Shown: piece by piece, positions 9,673 to 20,796 of the stretch
Position numbering within the stretch: position 1 is the first letter of the stretch
How the letters are laid out: every line of letters begins with the position of its first letter
Origin: Paulinella micropora
Taxonomy: Eukaryota > Cercozoa > Imbricatea > Euglyphida
Assembly: GCA_009731375.1 (NCBI GenBank)
Contig: BJOX01000363.1
Span: 174,754 to 227,756 of the forward strand
DNA length: 53,003 bases
Direction: 5' to 3'
The notes under the pieces: generated by a model
What the model saw: only the letters and a program-made list of their open reading frames with translations
What the model was told of the DNA's origin: nothing
The model's database searches: none
Position numbers and translations under genes: made by a program

Positions 9673-10640
9673 GATTTACCAAAGCCTTGTTCGAGCAAGC
9701 CAAATCGTTACGAGGATGGGTGGGATTGGAGGACTATCAGCGAAATAATGCCCTCCGGTTCTACGGCATCTGGAAAGATCCGAGATGTTTGCTTGAACCA
9801 CACCAGCTCAGAAAGTTGCAGTGGTCGCAGGAAGATATCAATTCTTACTACAGACTGCTCGAACTTTCGGGTATCCCATTGCCCGAGGAAGTCAAGGTAT
9901 ACCGAGCCTACTACCTTCGGAGCAAACATGACCAACCCTGGGACCTCAGGGTTGAAGAGAATGTCCTCGCGTACTATAGGCAGGTCTTAGGCATACCCAA
10001 GCCTCCCTCCCTATGTAGGCCGCGAGGCATAAGACGACGAATACCTGAGCGTTTCCGAGGTGCGGCTCGGCTACGGCAGCAGTATTACGTACGGTTCCAA
10101 TACGAGCATCGGCTCGCGTGGCTGCTGACGATATACCGGCAGTTAACGAGGAGCGACGATCCAAAGACATCCCGCATCGCCAACCAGTTAGCCGATCCTG
10201 ACGAGAACGTTCCGAACACATATCGAGGCCGCGTGAGAGGCTTCGAACAATGGATCGAACGGTTCAGGGCACAGGACGCGCTGGGTTGGGACAGACTTGT
10301 CCAAGCCGATGAGTTCCGATGGCACAAAATAACTCAACGGTTGGATTATATCTACCACTTTCGACGTGAGTGGCCGTACTGGAGGCAACAGTACGAATAC
10401 CAGCTGGGCCAGATCATTGGTCGATTCGCCCCAGTCATAAGGTGTATCCTGCCACAGCATTCGGAAGTCGGAGAAGACTTGACCTGGTCGGAAGCGAGGG
10501 CTTTGGAAGAAAGCCTGGACCAGGAATTAGACATGCCAGCGGAAGACCAACCCGCAGTGACATGGAGGTGGCAACCATCATCACCGTCTACCGAAGAGGA
10601 GTTCATAAACTCCCTCGAGGAAATATACCTCGACGAATAA
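9654..10640 (+). CDS. Unrecognised ORF2, -1 overlap with ORF1
   Basis: The frame is open from 9555; the first ATG is at 9654 and the stop ends at 10640 (328 residues from that ATG). It is rich in Arg, Tyr, Trp, Leu and Gln, with repeated RFRxQ/YxRF and WxYWRQQYEYQL-like segments that suggest a compact helical basic protein. The C-terminus is acidic (STEEEFINSLEEIYLDE). The open frame upstream of the ATG (DNPLPGIARYKS before the Met) looks coding, so ORF2 may be produced by a -1 frameshift or a small unrecognised intron. ORF1 plus ORF2 resembles a mobile-element or virus-derived pair, but I cannot assign a family. Confidence 0.5.
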   Translation: MDEDRVRFTKALFEQAKSLRGWVGLEDYQRNNALRFYGIWKDPRCLLEPHQLRKLQWSQEDINSYYRLLELSGIPLPEEVKVYRAYYLRSKHDQPWDLRVEENVLAYYRQVLGIPKPPSLCRPRGIRRRIPERFRGAARLRQQYYVRFQYEHRLAWLLTIYRQLTRSDDPKTSRIANQLADPDENVPNTYRGRVRGFEQWIERFRAQDALGWDRLVQADEFRWHKITQRLDYIYHFRREWPYWRQQYEYQLGQIIGRFAPVIRCILPQHSEVGEDLTWSEARALEESLDQELDMPAEDQPAVTWRWQPSSPSTEEEFINSLEEIYLDE

Positions 10641-11456
10641 GCGTAGACGCGTTTTGAGACCCAGCCAACGGGTTGTATATATATTCTTAGACACTTCTAC
10701 CTTCGCCACAGCGAAGTAGATACTTGCCGGGTGGCAATAAGAAAATGTCTGCAGACAACAAAACCAAACAAACAACGCCGAATACGCCAACGGCACCCTT
10801 GACACTGGCATAGCGCCCGTTCATCCCTATGATGGACGAGGATGCACGGTGGTATTGAACAATTGAGATCAATGCCTCCCTGTATTCTCGGGGATCACAG
10901 ATCCTTCGGACGGACTAGGGCAGAGACATGTGCTAGGGACACGGAACCTTAGAATTGCTCGGAGTGTTGTTTCAAATCGGATACAGCACGCCCAGTAATG
11001 CTCGGATCACAGATCCTTTAAGAGGAACCGGAGCGGTTGCAAGTGCTACCGACCCTCAACCTCGAGAGGGTTGAGGCGCGGTGGCAAATGCGGGTCAAAG
11101 ACCCGGGAAGGCATGGAGAAAGAAGACTGCGAAGGGATGGCTTGACTGCGACACGATCAGACCGTTGTACGTCTATGGCAGACCGCCATAGAAGAGGGGG
11201 AGGGGATAGTTCAAAATTCAAATTCGAATTTGAACTCGAAAATCTCCAAACTCAAATTTGCATTTTGTAAGCACCGGACGTACAACGGTGATGAAGAGCA
11301 AAAAACTTAGCGGTCACTCAAGCTACTCAATGGGTTGTCTCCACAGGAGATGATCACCCAGGAAGAAACAGACCAGGAAAGTACGCTCTCATTCATCGAT
11401 ATTTACCAATCTACCACTATTTACTACGGTTCCAGTATAAGACAGGGGGGGGGGAT
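10641..11456. other. Non-coding stretch with short direct repeats
   Basis: No convincing gene. CGG(GG)ATCACAGATCCTT occurs at about 10889 and again at about 11003, spaced ~114 bp. Near 11209-11245 the sequence TTCAAATTCGAATTTGAA forms a perfect short palindrome. A G-run precedes the foldback element at 11461. Confidence 0.5.
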
Positions 11457-11460
11457 TGTA

Positions 11461-11996
11461 GGCGCAGATAGATAAATATGCGACCTTTTCTTATACCCCT
11501 ATACACAGTGATGTATAGAAGAGCTATATCTCTTTAAGATGTAGTTATATCAGTTTTTATTTATATACTTTTGAGCCGGTTGAAAACGATAATATTACGA
11601 TTCATAACCGGTACTACATTTTTAAGCAGTATAATATTATCGTTAGGGGTGACACTGGGAAATGCCTCTCTTGTTCCATTTTTGTTGCTTGGCTCTGGCA
11701 GTCTCCTACATTTTCCGCCATACTGGTTTCCTCTCTTTGTAGAGGAGGAAGATTAGGTTATTATCAGAGTACTGTGGAATTGGAAGGATAAATACCCCTG
11801 CTTACATTAAATAATGATCTTTTGATTATAACCGACAAAAGGTCACTGTCTTAATCATCGTTATCGTTTTCAAAAATATATAAATAAAAACGGATATAAT
11901 CATATCTTGACTAGATACTAGCATAGTTTATCTATACATCACTGTGTATAGTGGTACTACTGATAAGAAAAGTTCGCATATTTACCTATCTGCGCC
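11461..11996. mobile_element. MITE-like foldback element, 536 bp
   Basis: The ends GGCGCAGATAG... and ...CTATCTGCGCC are inverted repeats. Similarity between the arms continues for roughly 155 bp, including TATACACAGTGATGTATAGA, TTTTTATTTATATA and GAAAACGATAA. There is no transposase inside; the 61-codon ORF on the plus strand is not convincing. A second copy lies inverted at 39,092-39,477, where the edge sequence continues four bases further (CTACA), so the element may start at 11457 with TGTAGGC. No clear target duplication is visible. Confidence 0.65.
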
Positions 11997-12701
11997 GGAG
12001 GCTACACCGTGGTCTTGAAACTACTATCACGGTGCTTCTGGACATTGCCACGGTATGAAGATGATCATGACTCAATCTGATAGTGTACTTCGTCATCTAC
12101 CTAACTGAACGAATCATCTATATCGAAATCGAAAACAGTCATCAGTATTGTATAATACTACGTGACGGCAGTAGAAACAGTTTGAAGCGGAGAATCCAAG
12201 GAACCGATACTACTTGAAAGATGATGGCGGTCAAAAGAGTCAACTGTTGTGATGTTCAAGTTACCTGCAGTTTAATTACTCAAGTCTGATAGTGTACTTC
12301 TTTATCTACCTCACTGAACGAATAATCTAGCAAGCGTATCTATATCATGTTTTAATATGACGTTTGACCCTGCTATGCTGCGACTTCCTTCGAAGATTCA
12401 GCCGCCATGTTTTTAAAAGTTCAAAGGAGAAAATTGTAGCTGCTGAGCCATTCCACTCCATAGACGCCACACCCGTCAGATGCTGAAACTGTATGTGTGT
12501 TTTTTCTTCGTTGTTGTCTCCTTCGAAGATTCAGCCATGTTTTTAATAAAAAATTCAACGGAGAAAATTGTAACATCCACTGGATCCATTCCATAGACAC
12601 CACACACCCGTCGTTCAAAGCATTGATACAGCCTGTCCCGTTGGTTCACGATTTCATCCACAGAGATATTCCACTTTGGCTATCCGACCTTTTGGGCCAC
12701 C
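11997..12701. repeat. Downstream flank of the Cys-rich gene, homologous to the palindrome arms
   Basis: No separate gene. Blocks such as AACAGTTTGAAGCGGAGAATC (12178) and CTCACTGAACGAATAATCTA (12313) match the palindrome arms near 34,150 and 34,255 in direct orientation, and the left arm near 15,430 and 15,320 inverted. At 12,410-12,680 it matches the region after the Cys-rich gene copies, including a frame (minus strand, about 12,655-12,490) reading DEIVNQRDRLYQCFERR. That frame lies beyond the stop of the gene and may be an alternative 3' exon or 3' UTR. A ~100 bp segment with CCTTCGAAGATTCAGCC is duplicated at 12,388 and 12,520. Confidence 0.6.
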
Positions 12702-14266
12702 TTAGCCGGGTGTCGAGATAAAATCGAAACAGCCTCGCCAATTCATGATCGCCACGTGCGTTCGCTTCTCAGTAAGAATATTACACATGTCAGTCACCCC
12801 CGTATAATGGTAGGGGACGCCATTCTCGACAAAATCAATGAAAGTGCTCTTCTGATACAAAAACCTAACACACATAATACATTTTGTCAATTTGTTGGGG
12901 AAAACGAAGTAGGTAATAAATGCACGTACACTTTGTTGCTCGCGTCTTGCGTGGCGTACTGTTTTGGGCACTGGGGTTCCCTGGTTCCACCGTACGTATT
13001 ATTTGTTGGATCCACGGGGACCCAATACGGAAAAATGATATCCACAGGGATATTCCATTTGGCGGCAGAGCCTTCAGGAGGAGGACCTTCTGGTGCGCTT
13101 GCATTGAAGCGCAGTGGCATATACCCATAAGGAGTCTCCATGAAGCGATAGCAACGTTCACACGCTACTAGCTCGTCTGTTGGTCCAGCCATGCTTCTTC
13201 TCCGGCCATTCCCTGTTGTTACCTGGGAGCAGGTTCTGACATCTGTTTGCTTCATCGTGAAGTAAATTTGGCCTCCTCCTGATATCCACTCCCTCAACAG
13301 GTAGACCTGCAACAGATTTCCAGCGGTAGGTATACAAGCATGTCAAACGAACAATAATATCAAAATATGCATCTATAAGATATGTACCCATCATACTTGT
13401 TTACAAGTTGTAACTGATTACATCCTCGTAATATAAACTTACATCTCTGGTGAAGCCGGCCCTAACCGGTGGAAGCCACCATCCATTGCCATTGCCGCAA
13501 AATGGACACTGGAACGATTGCAGCAATGCGTTATTCGTTGCATCGCTCGCTGGGAACACCATTGTGTCTGACGGCGGGGCGCTAAACACAGGTAGTGAAA
13601 CGGAGTCGAAACCAGACGCACAGATATACGAAAAAGAGGCAGAATGATCATTTGCAGGTTGTAGTTTGCATACAAAGTAAACATAACGAGGGTAAGACTG
13701 TGCAACCGCGGGGACAATCAAGATTTTACCTTGCCGTGGTGCTATTCAGAAGCAACTCGTAAAGGTAGGTAAACCCTGCCGAAACTTCGCTGGTTAATTT
13801 CGTTAGACTTTTGCACTCCTGCACCGCCAAGTCTCCCGCACAGACTGAAACATTGTAGCTTTCGTTTCCAGCAAGATTTGTGACTTCATAATCGACGGCA
13901 GTGGGACATGCTGCCAAGGGGAGGACTAGATCCGACAAGCAGGTTGTTTCGTTGTCGATTTCAACTGAAGCATTGCATTTTTGCCCTGGATTTTTTTTTG
14001 ACATGGATCCCTTCTTCTGCACACGCAACAGGGGAGAATATTACATAGACACATGTGAAGAAAATTACACACAGCCGAGGCTAGCAGTTCAATTACAAGG
14101 CTACCTTGCCAGATGGGGATGTCTGGGGTGACATGCTTTCCCCTGTCTGCACGCACACGCAGCAGGGGAGAGTACTATATAGACACATATATGTGTATAA
14201 AGTTATACACAGCCGAGGCTAGCAGCTCCTTTCCTCCAAGGTTACCTTTCGAGATAAGGATGTCAT
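12702..14266 (-). CDS. Cys- and sequon-rich protein of unknown family, seven exons
   Basis: Leftward exons: 14266-14246 (starts at ATG), 14146-14105, 14016-13730, 13581-13443, 13306-12930 and 12864-12702; one further 5' exon is possible. All use GT-AG introns, and phases match at every junction, giving about 342 residues. The first 40 residues are basic and Ser-rich without a signal peptide, so the true N-terminus may lie further upstream, near the gap at 14503. The rest has about a dozen Cys, several N-x-S/T sequons (NAS, NET, NES, NVS, NST, NNT), a CPFCGNGNGWW segment and a CERCYRF segment. This composition suggests a secreted or extracellular glycoprotein domain. I recognise no family. Frame-broken copies occur in both palindrome arms, showing this locus was copied repeatedly. 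Confidence 0.5.
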
Positions 14267-14269
14267 GGG
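14013..14269. repeat. Tandem duplication of an exon-intron unit (~130 bp x2)
   Basis: 14013-14144 and 14145-14269 are diverged copies. Each holds, on the minus strand, a short exon end with its GT donor, a ~85 bp intron (CAGCCGAGGCTAGCAG core) and the next acceptor TGCGTGTGCAG. The duplication created the 42 nt microexon 14146-14105. Its product TGESMSP parallels the beginning of the next exon, KKGSMSK. Confidence 0.7.
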
Positions 14270-14502
14270 AAAAAGTGCAGATTATGCTGTCGTACTAACA
14301 TCATTTGCTGCGCAGTTTGGTGGTACCTTTTTTTCCTTTTTTGCCACGGCGATGCTAGAGGATGTTGGTATCTCGGGCTGTGAAACCTACAAAGTAAATA
14401 TCCTGCTTTTCTGAAAGTTGACTTTCCGTACTGTCTCTTTTGGTTTGTTTGTATCTATGCATGCTAACGTGTATTATCTATTTTGTATTTGCTTCCTTTC
14501 CG

Positions 14503-14512
14503 NNNNNNNNNN
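14503..14512. other. Assembly gap (10 N)
   Basis: Ten N of probably arbitrary length. It lies between the 5' side of the Cys-rich gene and the inverted copy in the left palindrome arm. Sequence order and distance across it are uncertain. Confidence 1.
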
Positions 14513-14639
14513 CTACGGTTTAGATCAATTAATATCCGAAGGACTCCAGATTTACTACAGGATGACCCTGAGAAGTTGGAGAACCTGCCTGGGAGGACCT
14601 AATACTGGGCGGAGAAGAAACATGGCAGAATACCTAAAA

Positions 14640-15300
14640 TCGTGTTCGAAATGCTATCGCTTCATGGAGACTCCTTATGGGTACATGCCACTTGGATTCA
14701 ATGCGAGCGCACCAGAAGGTCCTGGTCCTACGAGAAATGGAATACCCCTGTGGATATCATTTTTCCGTATTGGGTCCCCGTGGATCCAAGAAATAGAACG
14801 TACGGTGGAACCAGGCAAATTCAGTGCCCAAAACAGTACGTCACGCAAGACGCGAGCAACAGAGCGTACGTTCATTTATTACCTACTTCGTTTTCCTAAC
14901 AAATTGACAAAATGTATTATGTTTGTTAGGTTTTTGTATCAGAAGAGCACTTTCATTGATTTGGTCGAGAGTGGCGTCCCCTACGTTGGACGGGGGAGAG
15001 CGGCATGTGTAATATTCTGGGTAGTCGTAATATTCTGGGTAGTCGCGGCGTGGCGATCATGGAGTGGCGAGGCTGTTTCAATTTTCTCTCGGGACCCGGA
15101 TAGCCAGAGTGGAATATCTGTGGATGAAATCGTGAACCAACGCGACAGGCTGTATCAATGTTTTGAACGACGGGTGTGTGGCGTCTATGGAATGGATCCA
15201 GTAGCTGTTACAAATTTCTCCGTTGAACTTTTAAAAACATGGCTGAATCTTCGAAGGAATTCAAAGTTTCAGCATCTGTCAAACGTTATATTAAAAATAT
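14640..15300 (+). pseudogene. Frameshifted inverted copy of the Cys-rich gene (3' half)
   Basis: It begins with a close match to the CERCYRFMETPYGYMP region of the gene at 12,702-14,266 and runs through the same exon end (AACAGAGC|GTACGTTC), a ~73 bp intron ending TTAG, and the last exon. After ASAPEG about 10 nt are missing, which shifts the frame so that the following segment (KWNTPVDIIFPYWVPVDP) is read in another frame. Further down it continues into a QRDRLYQCFERR segment also present after the gene. Positions 14799 onwards belong to the left palindrome arm. Confidence 0.7.
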
Positions 15301-15446
15301 AAAGACGCTTGTTAGATGATTCGTTCAGTAAGGTAGACGACGAAGTGCACTAGCAGAGTTGAGTAACTGAACTGCCGCAGGTAAACTGCACAACGTCTTT
15401 ATTATTATCGGTTCCTGAGATTCTCCGCTTCAAACTGTTTCTGGTG

Positions 15447-15668
15447 CAGTATTACTGCGGACATTCAAATGGCAAACTATACAACTTTGATCTCATCGTT
15501 CTCCATTAATCTGAGTGATACGACAAATCTAAAGCCAGCATTGGAAAGCTTAGGACAAGACTTCAGCTTTCCAACGGTGTGCGCTGCATTTCTGTATCTC
15601 AAATATTGATTGAGAAAGATGAGGTCAAAGTTGGGCTGTTTTGCCACTTGAATGTCCGCAGTGATATT
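15447..15668. repeat. Long imperfect hairpin (~100 bp arms)
   Basis: GCAGTATTACTGCGGACATTC at the left end pairs with GAATGTCCGCAGTGATATTC at the right. Inner pairs include ACTTTGATCTCATC with GATGAGGTCAAAGT, and TTGGAAAGCTTAGGAC with CAGCTTTCCAA near the loop at about 15,556. The hairpin is repeated inverted at about 33,905-34,130. It may be a small foldback transposon or a hairpin-forming transcript; both readings are inferred. Confidence 0.65.
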
Positions 15669-15894
15669 CAAGTACTAATAACTAGTTTTCGATTTCGTTT
15701 GCAAATAACATCCAACGATTTAGATGATTCGTTCAGTGAGGTAGATGAAGTACATTACTAGAGTATGATCAGATTTGAGAATTGATACTACTGGCAATGC
15801 GCAAAAGCATCGTTAGCCCGGTTGCGAGACCACGGAAGCAAAAGCGTCCCCGCTGCTCTGCTCAGCCAGGAAGTTGAATTCGTGGAGTTAACTT

Positions 15895-16165
15895 TAATTA
15901 TTAATACGCTAACTTTCAACCACTGGACAACGAGAGGGTCGTATTAATACTTTACTGTGACTTGCCATGATAAGTTAAATATTAGAGATGAACGATATCA
16001 ACACCGTGACGTCACCTAGCGCCACAACCCCCAACTTCACTTGAACCCGCCAACTTGAGCTTCAAGTTGAATTCAACAGTGGCACCGCTACACTTAGAGT
16101 GATATAGGTAAAATAGGTAATTGTCATTGGGGTGGGACGCCGGTATGACTAAATACATTATTATA
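15895..16165. repeat. Dispersed repeat, copy 1
   Basis: This segment (ACGAGAGGGTCGTATTAATA ... GTGACGTCACCTAGCGCCAC ... GGTATGACTAAATAC) recurs in inverted orientation at 33,410-33,680 (palindrome partner) and, with internal deletions, at 47,262-47,465 outside the palindrome. The third copy shows that the unit is dispersed independently of the palindrome. No coding capacity. Confidence 0.7.
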
Positions 16166-17112
16166 ACTTGAGATCATCATAGTAATAACTTCCATTCTGC
16201 TCTCTCTGACTGTCATAGCAGGAATAACGATCCCATCTACTTTCAATGATGCGGCTAGTTGACTTGAATCTCGCAGATCAGTGATAGTATCATCGGATGG
16301 TAAATATTTGAAACACTATTCAGAAATCAAGTTAAAGCCGGGAGCCGTCCTGCCTGAGTTACTGTTACCCGGATATATATAATGATATATGCACTAACTT
16401 GCCCATATAAAAGTAATTTGTGACGGTGTCACCGTGACCGTTCTCAGTGCTTACTGACAAACTTAACTTATTACGGTAGTATGACAGTGCGTAAAAGTAA
16501 CAGTTGTAGCGCCGCCTGGTTGTATAATATATATTAACGACGGAGTTTTTCTTCTAGCTATCACTGGGTGCATTGCATCCCGCCCCCCCTGCCGCATGCT
16601 TAATTGAATAAGTCAAAGTACATGCCGGCCTGTTCTACGCTGTAGGCAGCAAATAAAACGATTCCTTAGATTTTCTAAGCTTCGGAGGCTACTAGTACGT
16701 AAAAATGCAGGCAATATCCTTTCGGTGGGACGTCACGGCTTCTAGTCGTTAAAATATTAATACCACTTCGGACTTATTAATAACAAACTTGATTTTGACA
16801 AAAAAAATAGGTTCCGGTACTAGCCGGTCAAAAAATAGTCTATAATTAAAACAAGATATTATTGATAGAAAACTTATTTAAACTTGTTTTTACTACTCCC
16901 CCTTGCTCCGGAAGCGTGAATTTATGCTCAGTAAAAGTCTCTAAAAAACTGAGAAAATTTCGTGAAAACACAGCTCCCCCTAGTTAGGAGGTTCCATTGT
17001 TCTCTGACGTTCAACTCCGACACACGCTTCTCTGTCCTCCATTATCCCTTGGTCCTGCAGCAAGCAGTCTGTATTCGTTCTGCCGACTGCACTGGCCCCT
17101 TGCTTCCGCATT
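16166..17112. other. Non-coding part of the left palindrome arm
   Basis: No gene is recognised. It contains the empty site of the Ty3 insertion (16,280-16,283), the empty site of the 274 bp TIR element (near 16,790), a C-run at 16,581, and a TTCTCTGACGTTCAACTCCGA segment near 16,997 shared with 21,650. Its mirror lies at 21,545-22,679. Confidence 0.6.
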
Positions 17113-17114
17113 GT

Positions 17115-17146
<32 letters not shown>

Positions 17147-17219
17147 ATGTTGTTGCTGCTGCTATCTATCTATCTATCTATCTATTTATCCATCCATCCA
17201 TCCATCCATCCATCCATCC

Positions 17220-17272
<53 letters not shown>

Positions 17273-17356
17273 CTATCTATCTATCTATCTATCTATCCAT
17301 CCATCCATCTATCCGTCTATCTATCTATCCATTTTTTCTCCCTCCCCCCCCCTCTC

Positions 17357-17438
<82 letters not shown>

Positions 17439-17619
17439 CGCAGTTATGTAAGCGACGTGTGGGTTCTGAGGCACGGACAGGACTATAAACAACTCGTCGT
17501 ATCTTTCTCCGCATTAATATCAACATCATCATCATCATCATCAATAACAACAACAACAGCAGCAGCAACAACTGCAACAACAACTGCAACAACAACAGCA
17601 TCAACATCATCATCATCAA

Positions 17620-17650
<31 letters not shown>

Positions 17651-17680
17651 AGCAGCACCAACAACAGCAGCAGCAGCTAG
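17113..17680. repeat. Microsatellite block: (TTG)n, (TCTA)n/(TCCA)n, (TTTC)n, (TC)n, (CAA/CAT)n
   Basis: Successive simple repeats: (TTG)n 17,114-17,150; (CTAT)n and (CATC)n 17,161-17,330; (TTTC)n then (TC)n 17,358-17,435; (CAT)n and (CAA/CAG)n 17,520-17,680. Between them sits the short unique segment GTCGCAGTTATGTAAGCGACGTGTGGGTTC (17,436-17,465), shared with 21,292. The order is mirrored at 20,890-21,545. Confidence 0.9.
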
Positions 17681-17744
17681 ATAAGCTAAATTATGAAAAG
17701 AAGAAACAGTAGGAAAAAAATAAATGAATGAATTTTTCTTATTC

Positions 17745-17930
17745 CTTTCTCTTCTTTTCTCTTCTCTTCTTCTCTTCTCTTCTCTTCTCTCCTCTCCTAT
17801 CCTCTCTCTCTCTCTCTTTCTTTCTTTCTCGCTCGTTGAGTGTGCATCTTCCTGCTCGTATGTAGGTATGCATGTACGTATGTATCTATCTATGTACGTA
17901 TGTATGTATGTATGTATGCATGTATATATG

Positions 17931-17962
<32 letters not shown>

Positions 17963-18765
17963 CATGCATGTATGTATGTATGTATGTATTTATTTATATC
18001 TTACCTACAGACGGGGATCGACTAGCACATGTATGTATGCATGTATGTATGTATGTATGTATGTATGTATTACCTGCATACGGGATCGACCATCAGATTA
18101 TTTTCCCTGTACAAAAATGTATGTATGTATGTATGTATGTATGTTTGTATGTGTTTGTATGTATGTAATATGTATGTATGTATGTATGCATGTATTACCT
18201 GCATAAAAATGTTGATACAGAAAAAGATAAAATCACAGATGTAGAAATAGATGAAAAAAGATGTACGTGTGTATGTATATGTATGTATGTATGAATGTAT
18301 GTATGTATGTATGTATGTATGTATATATGTATGTATGTTTTGTATTACCTGCATAAAAATGTAGATAGAGAAAAAGATAAAATTACAGATATAGAAATAG
18401 ATGAAAAAAGATGTATATATATATGTATATACATATATATGTATGTATGTATGTATGTATGTGTCTATGTATGTATGTATGTATTACCTGCATAAAAATG
18501 TAGATAGAGAAAAAGATAAAATTACAGATATAGAAATAGATAAAATAAGATATAACGATAGAGATGTAGATAAATACATATATAGAAATATAGATGAAAA
18601 ACGGTAAAGAAATAGATGAAAAAAGATAAAGAGGTACATGTAGAAATAGATGAAGAAAGATTGAGAGGTAGATGTAGAAATAGATGAAGAACGATTGAGA
18701 GGTAGATGTAGATGTAGATGTATGTATTGATTGTACCAGCAGGGTCTGTCCCCCACCACGCGAAA

Positions 18766-18798
<33 letters not shown>

Positions 18799-19196
18799 GC
18801 AAACATGCATGCAGCCTTCGATTATGTACGGAAAGCAATCATTATACATACATACGTACGTACATACACATACGTACGTACGTACGTACATACATACATA
18901 CATACATACATGCATACATACATATATACATACATATACATGTATACAAACATACATGCAGCCTTCGATTATGTACGGAAAGCAATCATTATACATACAA
19001 ACGTACGTACATACATACATACGTACATACATACATACATACGTACATACATACATACATACATACATATATACATATATACATATATACAAACATACAT
19101 GCAGCCTTCGATTATGCGCGGAAAGCAATCATTATACATACATACATACATACATACATACATACATACATACATACATGCATACATGCATACATG

Positions 19197-19278
<82 letters not shown>

Positions 19279-19371
19279 TGTATGTATGCATGCATGCATG
19301 TATGCATGTATGCATGTATGTATGTATAATGATTGCTTTCCGCGCATAATCGAAGGCTGCATGTATGTTTG

Positions 19372-19423
<52 letters not shown>

Positions 19424-19637
19424 TGTATGTTTAATAATTGCTTTCCGTACATAATCGAAGGCTGCATGTATGTTTGTATATATGTATATGTATGTATATA
19501 TGTATGTATGCATGTATGTATGCATGTATGTATGTATTTACGTACGTACGTATGTATGTATGTACGTACGTATGTATGTATAATGATTGCTTTCCGTACA
19601 TAATCGAAGGCTGCATGCATGTTTGCATATATGTATA

Positions 19638-19670
<33 letters not shown>

Positions 19671-20090
19671 TTTCGCGTGGTGAGGGACAGACCCTGCTGG
19701 TACAATCAATACATACATCTACATCTACATCTACCTCTCAATCTTTTTCATCTATTTCTACATCTACCTCTCAATCTTTCTTCATCTATTTCTACATCTA
19801 TATCTTTATCTTTTTTCATCTATTTCTTTACCGTTTTTCATCTATATTTCTATATGTATTTATCTACATCTCTATCGTTATATCTTTTTTTATTTATTTC
19901 TATATCTGTAATTTTATCTTTTTCTCTATCTACATTTTTATGCAGGTAATACATACATACATACGTAGACACATACATACATACATACATATATATATGT
20001 ATATACATATAATATACATCTTTTTTCATCTATTTCTATATATGTAATTTTATCTTTTTCTCTATCTACAATTTTATGCAGGTAAGACAA

Positions 20091-20122
<32 letters not shown>

Positions 20123-20413
20123 CATAGATACATACACACATACATCTTTTTTCAACTATTTCTACATCTGTGATTTTATCTTTTTCTGTAACAACATTTT
20201 TATGCAGGTAATACATGCATACATACACACATACATATTACATACATACAAACACATACATACATACATACATACATACATACATTTTTGTACAGGGAAA
20301 ATAATCTGATGGTCGATCCCGTATGTAGGTGATACATACATACATACATACATACATACATACATACATGCATACATACATGTGCGTCGATCCCGTCTGT
20401 AGGTAAGATATAA

Positions 20414-20444
<31 letters not shown>

Positions 20445-20758
20445 CATACATGCATACATACATAATCTGATGGTCGATCCCGTCTGTAGGTAATACAAAC
20501 ATACATACATACTTGCATTGGTACATACATACATACATACATACATATATACATACATACATACATACATACATACATACACATGCATACATACATACAT
20601 ACATACATACATACATACAGACATACAGACATACATACATACATACATACATACATACATACATACATGCATACATACATACATACATACGTACATAGAT
20701 AGATAGATACGTACATGCATACCTACATACGAGCAGGAAGATGCACATTCAACGAGCG

Positions 20759-20796
<38 letters not shown>

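Larger units (their letters stand above)
14799..19236. repeat. Left arm of a giant imperfect palindrome (4.4 kb)
   Basis: It is the diverged reverse complement of 19,237-22,679 plus 33,295-34,785. Matching landmarks include CCCGCCCCCCCTGCCGCATG (16,580) against 22,362, TGACGGTGTCACCGTGACC (16,420) against 22,520, and the coding-like block near 17,000 against 21,650. It preserves the uninterrupted target of the Ty3 element (AGTG at 16,280-16,283). The arm carries a gene fragment, a hairpin, unique AT-rich DNA and long microsatellites. Substitutions and indels between the arms show that this is not a simple assembly fold-back. Confidence 0.8.

Noticed and set aside
11571-11756. 61-codon ORF inside the foldback element, also conserved in the copy at 39.2 kb
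   Set aside because: Conservation follows from the element being duplicated at the DNA level; no start context or motif supports a peptide.
17840-20750. Many ORFs rich in Met-Tyr-Val-Cys or Tyr-Ile-His-Thr on both strands
   Set aside because: All come from GTAT/ATAC tetranucleotide repeats, which are open in several frames at once.
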